A stretch of 64,000 nt of DNA from Bacilli bacterium (lineage in GTDB: Bacteria > Bacillota_I > Bacilli_A > RFN20 > CAG-826), in the NCBI GenBank assembly GCA_024693415.1, contig JAILKX010000038.1, positions 16,977 through 80,976 of the forward strand, given 5' to 3'. A program made the position numbers and the translations under genes. Below the pieces are notes generated by a model. It saw nothing but the letters and a program-made list of their open reading frames with translations. It did no database searches and had not been told where the DNA came from. Of this stretch, positions 45,406 through 54,459 are shown piece after piece; positions within the stretch are counted from its first letter, which is position 1; every line of letters starts with the position of its first letter.

Positions 45406-46200
45406 ATGAATTACGACTTCACAAATCCGCAGAACCTGATCGTCTTCCTGTCGATCCTCGCCTTGTTCGGCTTGCTTGACGTCTTCGTCTTCTGGCTGTT
45501 CAAGCGCATCGCCGCCCGCATCTACGTCGTGGCGATCGAGGTCGTCTTCATCATCTTCTGGCTCTTTTCCCTCACCGTTCCCTGCTTCATCATGGCCTTC
45601 GCCCTCGCCGTCGGCATCATCGTCCTCTTCCTCGCCAACCCGAACGAGGGCAGGGGGCTCCTCGCCAACAACATGAAGGGCCAGGCCCCGCGCGGCGGAT
45701 TCTTCCGCGCCAAGGCCCGCCCGGAATCCCTGTTCGACCGCGATGCGATGTACAAGAAGATCGAGACCGCGGTCATCACGATGTCCAAGCAGAAGGTCGG
45801 GGCCATCATCTCTTTTGAGATGCACGATAACCTCGACGACGTCATGAAATCCGGCACCAGGATCGATGCACCCGTATCGGCGGAGCTCCTGCAGACCATC
45901 TTCTACCCTGGCACCCGCCTCCACGACGGCGCGGTGATCGTCAGGAACGACAAGATCGTCGCCGCCTCGGTCTATTACACCCCGACCACCCGCCCGCTCA
46001 CCGGCAAGTTCGGTTCCCGCCACCGCGCGGCCATCGGCATCTCCGAGGCCTGCGACGCGGTCACCGTCGTCGTATCCGAGGAGACGGGCCGCATCTCGAT
46101 CGCCTATAAGGGCGAGCTCGAGACGGTTGGGCCCGATATGTTCAACTCGCGCTTCAGCGACTACATGAGCCTTGCCCTCAAGACCCAGCCGGAAGACTGA
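45406..46200 (+). CDS. cdaA: Diadenylate cyclase (CdaA-type), 264 aa
   Basis: Makes cyclic di-AMP from two ATP at the membrane. Three N-terminal hydrophobic segments (~10-30, 40-58, 62-78) are followed by the DAC/DisA_N domain with LHDGAVIV (DGA ~175-177) and GSRHRAAIGIS (RHR ~206-208), the two catalytic motifs. Length matches CdaA (~270 aa). No cdaR or glmM is next to it, unlike in Bacillus. A weak TAGGG precedes the ATG. c-di-AMP controls potassium and osmotic balance. Confidence 0.93.
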   Translation: MNYDFTNPQNLIVFLSILALFGLLDVFVFWLFKRIAARIYVVAIEVVFIIFWLFSLTVPCFIMAFALAVGIIVLFLANPNEGRGLLANNMKGQAPRGGFFRAKARPESLFDRDAMYKKIETAVITMSKQKVGAIISFEMHDNLDDVMKSGTRIDAPVSAELLQTIFYPGTRLHDGAVIVRNDKIVAASVYYTPTTRPLTGKFGSRHRAAIGISEACDAVTVVVSEETGRISIAYKGELETVGPDMFNSRFSDYMSLALKTQPED

Positions 46201-46279
46201 TTCCCGGAAAATACGCGGGACGTGTATGCGTTTTCCCGCTTGTGAATAAGACATGATTACTTACTGGAGGTAAAAACAC

Positions 46280-46999
46280 ATGCCAACCCCTCACATCAAC
46301 GCCGAAGCTGGCGACTTTGCGAAAGTCGTCCTCATGCCCGGAGATCCCCTCCGCGCCAAATGGATCGCCGAGACCTTCCTGACCGATGTCGTTCAGGTGA
46401 ACTCGGTCCGCGGGATCCTCGGATTCACCGGAACCACCAAGAACGGGAAGCGCCTTTCCGTCATGGCCTCTGGCATGGGCATGCCCTCGATCGGCATCTA
46501 CGCCCATGAGCTCTTCTCCTTCTATGGCGTCGACGTCATCATCCGCATCGGCACCGCCGGCAGCTATCAGCCGAACATCAAGGTCGGCGACATCGTCCTC
46601 GCCCAGGCCGCCTCGACCGATTCCGATTGGCTCGGCCACCACGTCCTTAACGGCGGCACCTATTCCGCGGTCAGCGACTTCGAGTTATTGAAGAACTGCT
46701 ACATCGCCGCCGAGAAGCTCAACAAGAAAGTCCGCGTCGGCAACGTCCTCTCGAGCGACATCTTCTATTCCCCCTTCCCCGACGATTGGAAGAGGTGGAT
46801 GGACCTCAACGTCCTCTGCGTCGAGATGGAGGCGTACTCGCTCTTCACCAAAGCCGCGCAATTCCACAAGAGGGCCATGTGCGTCCTCACCATGTCCGAC
46901 TCCTTCCACGACAAGGCCGTCATGAGCCCGAAGCAGAGGGAGCAGGGCCTCACCGATATGGTTGAGATCGCCATCGCCGGAGCTGAGCCGTTCTGCTAA
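46280..46999 (+). CDS. deoD: Purine nucleoside phosphorylase DeoD
   Basis: Hexameric PNP of the DeoD type, splitting purine nucleosides with phosphate for salvage. Diagnostic stretches: VVLMPGDPLRAKWIAE (phosphate site), ASGMGMPSIGIYAHEL, RIGTAGSYQ, VEMEAYSLF (Glu in the nucleoside site) and MSDSF with the catalytic Asp near residue 204. Length 239 aa is standard. Strong GGAGG site. It is coupled (TAATG) to a NERD-domain gene. Confidence 0.95.
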   Translation: MPTPHINAEAGDFAKVVLMPGDPLRAKWIAETFLTDVVQVNSVRGILGFTGTTKNGKRLSVMASGMGMPSIGIYAHELFSFYGVDVIIRIGTAGSYQPNIKVGDIVLAQAASTDSDWLGHHVLNGGTYSAVSDFELLKNCYIAAEKLNKKVRVGNVLSSDIFYSPFPDDWKRWMDLNVLCVEMEAYSLFTKAAQFHKRAMCVLTMSDSFHDKAVMSPKQREQGLTDMVEIAIAGAEPFC

Positions 47000-47625
47000 T
47001 GCCCTACAGCGTCAGGCTTTCCATATTCATCGTCGTCGCGACCATCGTCGGGCTGCTCGTGGCTTTCATGCTGCTCTATGCGCCCGTGAAGAGGATCCTC
47101 AACAAGAATTTCACGATCAGGATGTACTACCGCCGCGTCAGGCGGGTCGTCGATGACCGCGACATGCTCCTCATCAACAACTTCAAGAACTACACCGCCG
47201 AGCAGGAGGCGTTCCACATCGACCACATCGTGATCGGCGAGAAGTTCTTCTACGTGATCCGCGACCGCTACTACGACGGCGCCTTGGCCGCGAACGCCAA
47301 GGACAACAGGTGGGTCTTCTACCGCGGCGAGGAGTCGCGGCTCATCCCGAACCCGATGCTCCGCAACGAGCTGCGCGTCGAAAGGATGTCGCTGATGAGC
47401 AACATCCCATCCCAGGAGATCATCTCGATCGTCCTCATCAACGACGATTGCCTTTTGACGCCGGTCGAGGACGCCAACCCGAATTCCTACATCGTCTCGC
47501 TCAAGAAGCTGCCGAAGCTCATCGCCCAGCTCGAGGCGACGCCAGGAATCGCGCCTTTGCAGCCCCGCGACGCGGAGATCGCGGCGCGCGACCTCGCCGA
47601 ATTGAACCGAAATGGAAAAGTCTGA
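46999..47625 (+). CDS. Membrane-anchored NERD-domain protein, 208 aa
   Basis: One N-terminal membrane helix (~6-28) followed by a domain starting RVVDDRDMLLINNFKNYTAEQEAFHIDHIVIGEKFFYVI, which fits the nuclease-related (NERD) domain with its His-Asp-His-Ile core. NERD proteins are thought to act on nucleic acids, but evidence is thin. The gene overlaps deoD's stop codon by 1 nt (TAATG) and the next gene by 14 nt, so the three form one operon. Confidence 0.7.
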   Translation: MPYSVRLSIFIVVATIVGLLVAFMLLYAPVKRILNKNFTIRMYYRRVRRVVDDRDMLLINNFKNYTAEQEAFHIDHIVIGEKFFYVIRDRYYDGALAANAKDNRWVFYRGEESRLIPNPMLRNELRVERMSLMSNIPSQEIISIVLINDDCLLTPVEDANPNSYIVSLKKLPKLIAQLEATPGIAPLQPRDAEIAARDLAELNRNGKV

Positions 47626-48682
47626 GTATCCGAAAGAGATCAGGAAAAGGGCGTTCGCCGCCCTGGCCAAGAACCCCGCCGAGTCGTTTGCGGTGGGTTT
47701 TGCTTTCACTTTGGTGAGCATCGCGGTCGCCGCGGTGGCCGCCTTCGATTTCTCGATCTTCCTGGTGGCGATGGCCCTCATCGAATTCCCGATGGTCTAT
47801 TGCCTCCATCTCTACTGCGCCGACATCCGCCACGGGCATGGCCTCGTCGGTGGGCTTTTCTTCCGGAGATACGGCGCCTATTTCACCCAAAGCAGCGGGG
47901 TATACCGCGCTTTTGCGACCTTCGCCAAGGCGATCATCGTCTATTTCGTCTCCTATGGCATCTTCTCCCTCATCTACGTGACTGCGCGCCAAAGCGAGGC
48001 GCAGATGGCGAGCGAATTGCAGGAGCTGAACCAGATCATGGCCTCGGGCGCCGTGAATTCGCTCCAGAACTTCATGGCCGAAAGCGTGGCGGTGGTCCCC
48101 GCGATGCGCTTCTGCAACGGGATCGGGGCCGCGGCATCGGTGTTCTATCTGGTGCACGCCCTCGGCTATTTCGGCGTCAAGACCTATCTTCACCGCGGCG
48201 CGCCGATGGGGCAGGGCCGCTCCGTCACCGCGATGTACCGCTTCGGGGCCCGCGAGAATTGGGCCTATTTCCATAAGCTCTACTATTCCCTTTTCTGGCC
48301 GGGGACCGTGCTCTTCCTGCTCGGGTTCGGCTTAGGGTTCGGGATTTCGAACATCTACCTTTACGGGACGTTCTATCCGCTCGCCATCGGGTTAGGCGCC
48401 TCCGCGCTTCTTCTTGGCGTTTTCTTCCCGTATTTCGGATACGCGACCGAATTGCTTTTCCGCATCGAGGAGAAGCATTTCGCCTCCGCCTCCCTCCGCT
48501 TCGCCAAGTTCCAGCTCAACAACCTCCGCGCGGCGAGCCGGATGAGCGATGAGGAATTCCAGAAGATCTCGGCCGACCTCGACAAGGCCGAGGAAAAGAA
48601 CAGGGAACTGACCGCCGAGCGCGAGCTCGACCCCTTCGGCGACTTCGAAAAAGAGGAGCCGGAAGAAGGCGGGGAGGAGTAA
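47612..48682 (+). CDS. Hypothetical membrane protein, 356 aa
   Basis: About six hydrophobic segments (~28-50, 52-72, 105-128, 165-185, 225-248, 255-280) and a charged, coiled-coil C-terminal tail (~300-356, Glu-rich, EEPEEGGEE). No family recognised. Overlaps the NERD gene by 14 nt. A bidirectional hairpin follows at 48688-48705. Confidence 0.7.
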   Translation: MEKSEYPKEIRKRAFAALAKNPAESFAVGFAFTLVSIAVAAVAAFDFSIFLVAMALIEFPMVYCLHLYCADIRHGHGLVGGLFFRRYGAYFTQSSGVYRAFATFAKAIIVYFVSYGIFSLIYVTARQSEAQMASELQELNQIMASGAVNSLQNFMAESVAVVPAMRFCNGIGAAASVFYLVHALGYFGVKTYLHRGAPMGQGRSVTAMYRFGARENWAYFHKLYYSLFWPGTVLFLLGFGLGFGISNIYLYGTFYPLAIGLGASALLLGVFFPYFGYATELLFRIEEKHFASASLRFAKFQLNNLRAASRMSDEEFQKISADLDKAEEKNRELTAERELDPFGDFEKEEPEEGGEE

Positions 48683-48687
48683 AACAA

Positions 48688-48705
48688 AACGGCCCGTGGG
48701 CCGTT
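48688..48705 (-). terminator. Terminator of tRNA-Gly(GCC), minus strand
   Basis: Perfect AACGGCCC / GGGCCGTT stem. On the minus strand it is followed by TTGTTTTACT, so it ends the tRNA-Gly transcript; in the plus direction it lies just after the 356-aa gene but lacks a T run. Confidence 0.75.
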
Positions 48706-48715
48706 AATGATCATC

Positions 48716-48789
48716 TGGAGCAAGCGACGGGAATCGGACCCGCATATTTACCTTGGCAAGGTAATGTTCTACCACTGAACTACGCCTGC
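48716..48789 (-). tRNA. tRNA-Gly (GCC)
   Basis: On the minus strand: acceptor GCAGGCG/CGCTTGC, anticodon stem TTACC/GGTAA with loop TTGCCAA (anticodon GCC), encoded CCA. Promoter on the same strand: TTGAAA (complement of 48834-48839), 17 nt, TAATAT (complement of 48811-48816). Confidence 0.97.
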
Positions 48790-48900
48790 ATCGCTCTATC
48801 GAGCCTGCATATATTATCGCGAATTCCATTGCGTTTCAAGTGGAAGATTGCTTCACGCGAGCATATAATGTGCGCGTGCTAAATAGAGGAGCCCATTATT

Positions 48901-50559
48901 ATGGCAACGAATGAAGAACTTGCAGAATTGTTATTCCCCGATGTGACCAAGTCGATCGAGGATCTCGAAAAGGAATATCCCCTCCGGAATCTGCCCGAAG
49001 GCGCCCAGGTGACCCGCTTCGCCCCATCGCCCACCGGATTCCTCCACACCGGCAGCCTTTTCACGTCGATGATCAGCTATACCTACGCCAAGCAAAGCGG
49101 CGGCGTCTATTTCTTCCGCCTCGAGGACACCGACACCAAGCGCACGATCGAAGGCAGCGGCGACCTGCTCATCGCCCAGCTCAAGGAATTCGGCATCGTC
49201 GCCGATGAGGGATATACCCCGAATGGCGACGTCGGAGCCTATGGCCCCTATCAGCAGTCGCAGCGCAAGGAGATCTATTGCACCGTCATCAAAGAGCTCA
49301 TCAGGCGCGACCGCGCCTACCCCGATTTCTGCACCCCTGAGGACCTCGATGCCATCAGGAAGGCGCAGGAAGCCAACAAAGTCCTCCCCGGGTATTATGG
49401 CGTCTACGCCCGCGACAGGAACCTTTCGGTCGACGAAAGGATCGCCCGCATCAAAGCTGGCACCCCCTGGGTCATCCGCTTCAAATCGATGGGCGACCAT
49501 GACCGCAAGACCAAGTTCACCGACGCGATCCGCGGCGAGATCGAGCTGCAGGACAACGACACCGACGTCGTCATCCTCAAGTCCGACGGCTTGCCGACCT
49601 ATCACTTCGCCCACGTCTGCGACGACCATTTCATGCGCACGACCTGCATCACCCGCGGCGAGGAATGGATCCCGTCCACCCCGATCCACCTCGACATGTT
49701 CCGCGCCCTTGGCTGGAAGGCCCCGAAATACGCCCACATCCCTTCGATCATGAAGCTCGATCACGGCAACAAGAGGAAGCTCTCCAAGCGCAAAGACGCC
49801 GAAGCGGCGGTCAGCTACTTCCTAGACGAAGGCTATTGCCCCGAGGCGCTTTTGGTCTACCTCATGTCGATCGCGAACTCCAATTTCGAGGAGTGGGGCA
49901 TCGCCAATAAGAGCTTCGACCTCTCGAAGTTCAAGTTCTCGCTCAAGAAGATGTCGCTCGACGGCGCCCTCTTCGATCAGGACAAACTCAATTACTTCTC
50001 GAAGGAGATCATCGCCAAGATGCCGCTCGAGAAGCTTTACGATAACGTTCTCGCCTATGCGAAGCAGAAGGATGAGGCGTTCGCCGCCCGCATCGAGAAG
50101 GATCCCTCTTACTTCAAGAAGATCCTCAACATCGAGAAGGACCGCAAGAACCCGAGGAAGGATTACGCCAAGTATTCCGACATCTACCCCCTCATCAGGT
50201 TCTTCTATGCCGACGAATGGCAGAAGATCGTCGACGCCGGGCTTCCGATCCGCGACGAATTCAAGCCGCTCGTCAAAGGCGTCCTGAAGGACATCGAGGA
50301 CAAGATGGCCTTCGGCACCGACGAATCCACCTGGTGGGAAGGCGTGAAGTCGATCGGCGAATCCCATGGCTTCGCCGCCTCTAATAAGGACTTCAAGGCC
50401 AACCCCGAGAACTACAAGGGCTCGGTCAGCGACTGCGCGGAGATCCTCCGCGTCGCCATCACCGGCTCCACCCAGTCCCCGAACCTTCACGAGATCCTCG
50501 AAATCCTCGGCCGCGAGGAAGTGAATCGCCGCCTGAAAGTCGTCGAAGAGCTATTTTGA
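48901..50559 (+). CDS. gltX: Glutamate--tRNA ligase
   Basis: Class I synthetase charging tRNA-Glu. HIGH-like motif PSPTGFLHTGSL (~43-54), then LEDTDTKR, and the KMSKS-like KLSKRKD (~293-299). The C-terminal ~200 residues are the helical anticodon-binding part. Length 552 aa is slightly more than the usual ~480-500. GAGGAG precedes the ATG and a TATAAT lies at 48864-48869. A tRNA-Glu gene follows 55 nt downstream, with its own promoter. Whether the enzyme also charges tRNA-Gln cannot be judged here; no gatCAB is in view. Confidence 0.93.
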   Translation: MATNEELAELLFPDVTKSIEDLEKEYPLRNLPEGAQVTRFAPSPTGFLHTGSLFTSMISYTYAKQSGGVYFFRLEDTDTKRTIEGSGDLLIAQLKEFGIVADEGYTPNGDVGAYGPYQQSQRKEIYCTVIKELIRRDRAYPDFCTPEDLDAIRKAQEANKVLPGYYGVYARDRNLSVDERIARIKAGTPWVIRFKSMGDHDRKTKFTDAIRGEIELQDNDTDVVILKSDGLPTYHFAHVCDDHFMRTTCITRGEEWIPSTPIHLDMFRALGWKAPKYAHIPSIMKLDHGNKRKLSKRKDAEAAVSYFLDEGYCPEALLVYLMSIANSNFEEWGIANKSFDLSKFKFSLKKMSLDGALFDQDKLNYFSKEIIAKMPLEKLYDNVLAYAKQKDEAFAARIEKDPSYFKKILNIEKDRKNPRKDYAKYSDIYPLIRFFYADEWQKIVDAGLPIRDEFKPLVKGVLKDIEDKMAFGTDESTWWEGVKSIGESHGFAASNKDFKANPENYKGSVSDCAEILRVAITGSTQSPNLHEILEILGREEVNRRLKVVEELF

Positions 50560-50614
50560 GAATATTTTTGTTGCGTAGTCGGCGGGCGCGTGATTAAATA
50601 ATCAACGCCCGAAC

Positions 50615-50689
50615 GGCCCCATGGTCAATCGGTTAAGACGGAACCCTCTCAAGGTTCAATGACTGGTTCGACTCCAGTTGGGGTCACCA
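50615..50689 (+). tRNA. tRNA-Glu (CTC)
   Basis: Acceptor GGCCCCA/TGGGGTC, anticodon stem GAACC/GGTTC with loop CTCTCAA (anticodon CTC), T-arm GGTTCGACTCC, encoded CCA. Promoter TTGCGT (50571-50576), 17 nt, TTAAAT (50594-50599), directly behind gltX. Confidence 0.95.
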
Positions 50690-50790
50690 ATCGCAACTTA
50701 TGGCGGCAACGCCATGGATAACAGGTGACTCAAAACCACCGATGGGCAGCAAACGCGGAGCGATGAGCTTCGCGTTTTGCTTTATATATA
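50690..50790 (+). ncRNA. Structured trailer or small RNA after tRNA-Glu
   Basis: Holds TGGCG-GCAA-CGCCA (50701-50714, GNRA loop) and a longer imperfect hairpin GCAAACGCGGAGC/GCTTCGCGTTTTGC (50749-50784) followed by TTTATATATA, which probably terminates the tRNA transcript. The ~60 nt between tRNA and terminator are longer and more structured than for the other tRNAs here. It does not fold as a tRNA. Confidence 0.35.
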
Positions 50791-50856
50791 AATATAAGGA
50801 TTATAGGGAATGCCTTGTTGCGGACATCGCCTCCTCTTCGCTAAAATCTAACTGAC

Positions 50857-51723
50857 ATGAAAGCGTTGCTGATGGTCGGCACCTCCGCCGGAAAGAGGTG
50901 GGTGCCCCGACATAAGGAAAAGGTCTTGCGCGAGCTTAGGCCCTGTTTCGACGCCCTCGACTATTACGAGATCGGCGAGATGGAGGAAGCCGCGGCGAAA
51001 GCGGTGGAGGCCTGCGAAAGCTACGATGCGCTTCTGATCGCCGGGGGAGACGGCACGTTCAACCACCTGATCAACGCGATCGCCCCGCTCGAGAAGCTTC
51101 CGATCATCGGCTACATCAACGCGGGGACCCTGTGCGACGTCGGGGTGAATTTCGGGATCAAAGGCGGACCCAAAAAAGCGATCTCGATCATCAAAAACGG
51201 ATACACGTCCCCCTTCGATTTGGTGAAGATCAACGATTCCTATTTCATTTATATGGCCGCGATAGGCGCGTATAGCGATATCGCATACGCGACCAAGCGC
51301 ACGAAGGTCAAGCGCGTTGGCAAGGTCGCCTACTACGAGAAGGCGGCGGTGGAGGCGTTCAAGCCGGTGATGGTCAAGGTGAAAATCACTAGCGATGGCA
51401 AGACGAGCGACGTCGAGGCGCCGTTTGTGATGATCCTGAACGGACGCAACGTCGGCGGGTTCAAAGTGAACCGCGATTCGCGGATGGACGACGGCAAAGT
51501 CGAGCTGTTTTACAGCGCCAAAGGCTGGTTCAACGGCCTCCTGCATTACTTCTTCCGCCACAAGGTCACCTGCCTCCGCGGCGATAGGTTCGAAATCGAG
51601 GCGGACGGGCAGGAACCATGGTGCCTTGACGGCGAATTGGGCCCATCTGGCCCCGCGAAGATAGAAGTGCTGCCCAAAAAATTGCAAATATTTTGCCGAA
51701 AACCCCGCAAAGTTCGCAAATAA
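50857..51723 (+). CDS. Diacylglycerol/lipid kinase (DagK/YegS family), 288 aa
   Basis: Phosphorylates diacylglycerol or a related lipid, recycling it to phosphatidate. The nucleotide-binding GGDGTFN motif is at ~63-69; NAGTLCDVGVNFGI corresponds to the family's GTxNDFA region (the Asn/Asp pattern is altered to GTLCDVG). The C-terminal half has the usual RNVGGFKVNRDSRMDDGKVEL. TAAAAT (50842-50847) lies 9 nt before the ATG and no Shine-Dalgarno is present, so probably leaderless. Confidence 0.88.
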   Translation: MKALLMVGTSAGKRWVPRHKEKVLRELRPCFDALDYYEIGEMEEAAAKAVEACESYDALLIAGGDGTFNHLINAIAPLEKLPIIGYINAGTLCDVGVNFGIKGGPKKAISIIKNGYTSPFDLVKINDSYFIYMAAIGAYSDIAYATKRTKVKRVGKVAYYEKAAVEAFKPVMVKVKITSDGKTSDVEAPFVMILNGRNVGGFKVNRDSRMDDGKVELFYSAKGWFNGLLHYFFRHKVTCLRGDRFEIEADGQEPWCLDGELGPSGPAKIEVLPKKLQIFCRKPRKVRK

Positions 51724-51813
51724 GATTATGTTTGCGGACTTTTTGCTTTAAATACTTTGTATTTTCCGCTGTTTTGCCCTATCATTTAATCGAAATTGCG
51801 GAGGACTGCAAAT

Positions 51814-54402
51814 ATGAAAAAGAAAGTCACATTGCTTTCGATTATTGGCTTGATTCTTTTCGGTGGGGGAATTGCGTTGTTCTTCTTCCTGCCGGCAATC
51901 ACCAATAAGATCTTCGGCTTCGACACGGCCCTGCTGTTCGATTGGCCCACGATCCAACAGGCGCTGACGGATGCCTTCTCGTTCGCCTCGATGGGCGTCT
52001 ACCAGATCGCCTTCATCGCGACGCTCGCCGTCGTCGGCCTGCTTTGGATCATCCACCTCATCGTGCTGATCGTGAAGAAGCACCCGCTCGCCTTGCTCGA
52101 ATCGCTTGCATGGCTCATCGGATCCGCGGCGCTGCTATTCGCCCTCGTCATCCTTTGGACCCCGGCGATGTTCACCTCGGGAGACCCGCTCACCCAGCTC
52201 AAGGCGACCGATGGCTACCAGAACGCCCCGTTCTTCATCTATCTGATCGCGACCTACAACGGCGCTTCCGACAGCCTCAGGGTCCTCTACATGATCCTTG
52301 GCTTCCTGCCGCCGGTCTTGGTCCTCGTCGGATTCATCCTTTGCCTCATCGGCCTCATCGTCGACTTCCGCTACCTCGGCTCCATCGCCCGCGAAGGCAA
52401 GAAGGAGAAGAAGGAACTCGATGCTTCCGGCCTCGATAACGTCGTAGTCGTCCACGAAGACGAATCGCCCTCTTCCACCGCCGGTGCCGAAGACCTCGGC
52501 AAGGAAGGCGCCAACGCCGGCGCTTCCAGCTACAAGCCGGCCGCCGCCGAAAGCGAATACCAGAACCTCCGCCCCGCCGGAAACGGCCAAGGCGGCGTCG
52601 GACAGTCCTCCATCAACGGACCGTTCCTCATCCAGTACATCAACACCTATGCGCCAGAGCACTCTGCCGCTCCATCACCCGCCCCCGCCCCGGCCGAACC
52701 GGCCAAGCCCGCGGAGGAGAAGAAGGAAGAAGCCGGCCCGCTCAGCGCCGATGACATCCGCAAGATCATCCGCGAGGAGATGAACGCCGACAAGAAGCCC
52801 GAGCGCCCGCTCATCATCGCCGTTCCTTCCCCGTCGAGGAAGAAATCGGCCGAACCGGCCCCCGCCCCGACCCCCGCGCCTGAGAATTACATCACCGCCG
52901 ACGACATCCGCTCGATCGTCGCCTCCGAGATCAAGAACGCCCTCGGCGAAAGCGAAGACGTGGTCGTCGAACCCGTCCCGCCGCAGGCATTGACCGCCGA
53001 CGACATCCGCTCCATCGTCTCCGAGGAGCTCAAGGCCGCCCAGAAGGCCGAAGAGCCCAAGGAAGAGCCGAAGGAAGAGAAGAAAGAGGAGAAGAAGCTG
53101 AGCGAAGCCGACGTCCGCGACGTCATCCGCCAAGAGCTCCTCGCCTTCCGCGACGCCGAAGACGAGAAGGAGAAGAAGGAAAAGGAAGCCGCTGAGCGCA
53201 AAGCCGCCGAAGAAGCTGCCCGCCAGGCGGAGATCGAAGCCGCCAAGAAGGAAGCGGTCGCCAAAGCCCTCGAGGAGCAGAACGCCGCCGAAGAGGAGAA
53301 GCCCGCATCCTTAAGCGCCGAGGACATCCGCCGCATCATCGCCGAGGAATTCGCCAAGCAGACCCCGGCCGAAGAACCCGCCCCGAAGGCGGAGGAAAAG
53401 CCCGCCGAATCCTTCGATCCCGAAGCGGTCCGCGCCATGCTCCGCGAAGAGATCCGCGCCGCCCAGCCGATCGCCGAAGAGAAGGTCGCCCCCGTGACCG
53501 TCGTCGTGAAGCAGGCCGAACCCGAACCTGAGCCGGTCGTCGAACAATCCGCTGAGGAAGAAGAGCCTTCCTTAAGCGCCGAAGACATCCGCCAGATCAT
53601 CAGGGAAACCATCCAGGAGCAGGCCGCCGAAGAGCCTGAGCCAGAACCTGAGCCCGCCGAACCGGCCCTCACCGCCGACGACGTCAAGCAGATCATCGCC
53701 GACGCCCTCGCCGCCCAAGCCGCCGAGAAGGAGCCCGAGCCCGAACCCGAGCCGACCGAACCCGCCCTGACCGCGGATGACGTCCGCCAGATCATCGCCG
53801 AAGCCCTCGCCGGCTTCACCCCGGCCCCCGCACCGGAACCCGAGCCCGAGCCCGAGCCCGTCGTCGAGCAGGCCGCAGTGGTGGAAGAGCCCGCCCCCGC
53901 GCCCGTCGTCGTGGCCGTCCCCGCACCCGAGCCCGAGGAGAACCCCAACAAGATCATCCGCATCCCGTTCCCGACCCGCATGATCGAGGCCGAGGATGAG
54001 ATGAGGGCCAACTACAACGAGCTGAAGTCCGAGCTTCTCGCCTATGGCGTCAAGTCCCGCGTCTCCAACTCCGGCGACACCTTCCGCCTCCACAAGGTCA
54101 CCTTCGTCAAGATCACGATCGCCGGCAAGAGCCTCAAGCTCTACTTCGCCCTCGATCCGAAGGATTACGAGAACACGACCCTCCCGATCCAAGATGTCTC
54201 GCACAAGAACATCTACAAGGACATCCCGCTCGTGTTCAAGGTGAAGTCCGAACTCTCCATGAGGAGGGCGAAGCAACTCATCAACGACGTCATGGAGAAG
54301 AACGGCCTCGAACAGGGCCGCGTCGAACTCCGCGACCACGCCTCCTCCCTCACCGACTACATCGCAGCCGGAACCAGGGAAGCCGAAGACGACGAAGATT
54401 AA
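51814..54402 (+). CDS. Membrane protein with nine ADDIR-type repeats and conserved C-terminal domain, 862 aa
   Basis: Four N-terminal membrane helices (~5-28, 65-92, 100-122, 160-185), then ~520 residues of Ala/Glu/Pro-rich linker carrying nine copies of a motif close to LSADDIRxIIxEE, and a folded C-terminal domain (~725-850; DEMRANYNELKSELLAYGVKS, LYFALDPKDYENTT). The repeats look like short amphipathic helices on flexible arms, suited to multivalent binding. I know of the C-terminal domain only as an uncharacterised Bacillota domain. ATG at 51814 has GGAGGA upstream; a start at 51796 is unlikely. Very GC-rich codons suggest strong expression. Function unknown. Confidence 0.75.
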   Translation: MKKKVTLLSIIGLILFGGGIALFFFLPAITNKIFGFDTALLFDWPTIQQALTDAFSFASMGVYQIAFIATLAVVGLLWIIHLIVLIVKKHPLALLESLAWLIGSAALLFALVILWTPAMFTSGDPLTQLKATDGYQNAPFFIYLIATYNGASDSLRVLYMILGFLPPVLVLVGFILCLIGLIVDFRYLGSIAREGKKEKKELDASGLDNVVVVHEDESPSSTAGAEDLGKEGANAGASSYKPAAAESEYQNLRPAGNGQGGVGQSSINGPFLIQYINTYAPEHSAAPSPAPAPAEPAKPAEEKKEEAGPLSADDIRKIIREEMNADKKPERPLIIAVPSPSRKKSAEPAPAPTPAPENYITADDIRSIVASEIKNALGESEDVVVEPVPPQALTADDIRSIVSEELKAAQKAEEPKEEPKEEKKEEKKLSEADVRDVIRQELLAFRDAEDEKEKKEKEAAERKAAEEAARQAEIEAAKKEAVAKALEEQNAAEEEKPASLSAEDIRRIIAEEFAKQTPAEEPAPKAEEKPAESFDPEAVRAMLREEIRAAQPIAEEKVAPVTVVVKQAEPEPEPVVEQSAEEEEPSLSAEDIRQIIRETIQEQAAEEPEPEPEPAEPALTADDVKQIIADALAAQAAEKEPEPEPEPTEPALTADDVRQIIAEALAGFTPAPAPEPEPEPEPVVEQAAVVEEPAPAPVVVAVPAPEPEENPNKIIRIPFPTRMIEAEDEMRANYNELKSELLAYGVKSRVSNSGDTFRLHKVTFVKITIAGKSLKLYFALDPKDYENTTLPIQDVSHKNIYKDIPLVFKVKSELSMRRAKQLINDVMEKNGLEQGRVELRDHASSLTDYIAAGTREAEDDED

Positions 54403-54417
54403 TCCCCAACTCCCGAA

Positions 54418-54450
54418 ACCCTGCCTCCTCGCGAAGCAGGGTTTTTTCTT
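54418..54450 (+). terminator. Rho-independent terminator
   Basis: ACCCTGC (54418-54424) pairs with GCAGGGT (54436-54442), followed by TTTTTCTTT. Confidence 0.9.
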
Positions 54451-54459
54451 TCCCTGGGT

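Noticed and set aside
52887..54339. Ser/Thr/Gly-rich antisense frames (374 and 255 codons) opposite the ADDIR-repeat gene
   Set aside because: Low-complexity complements of the repeat codons; the plus strand has the start signal, membrane helices and terminator.
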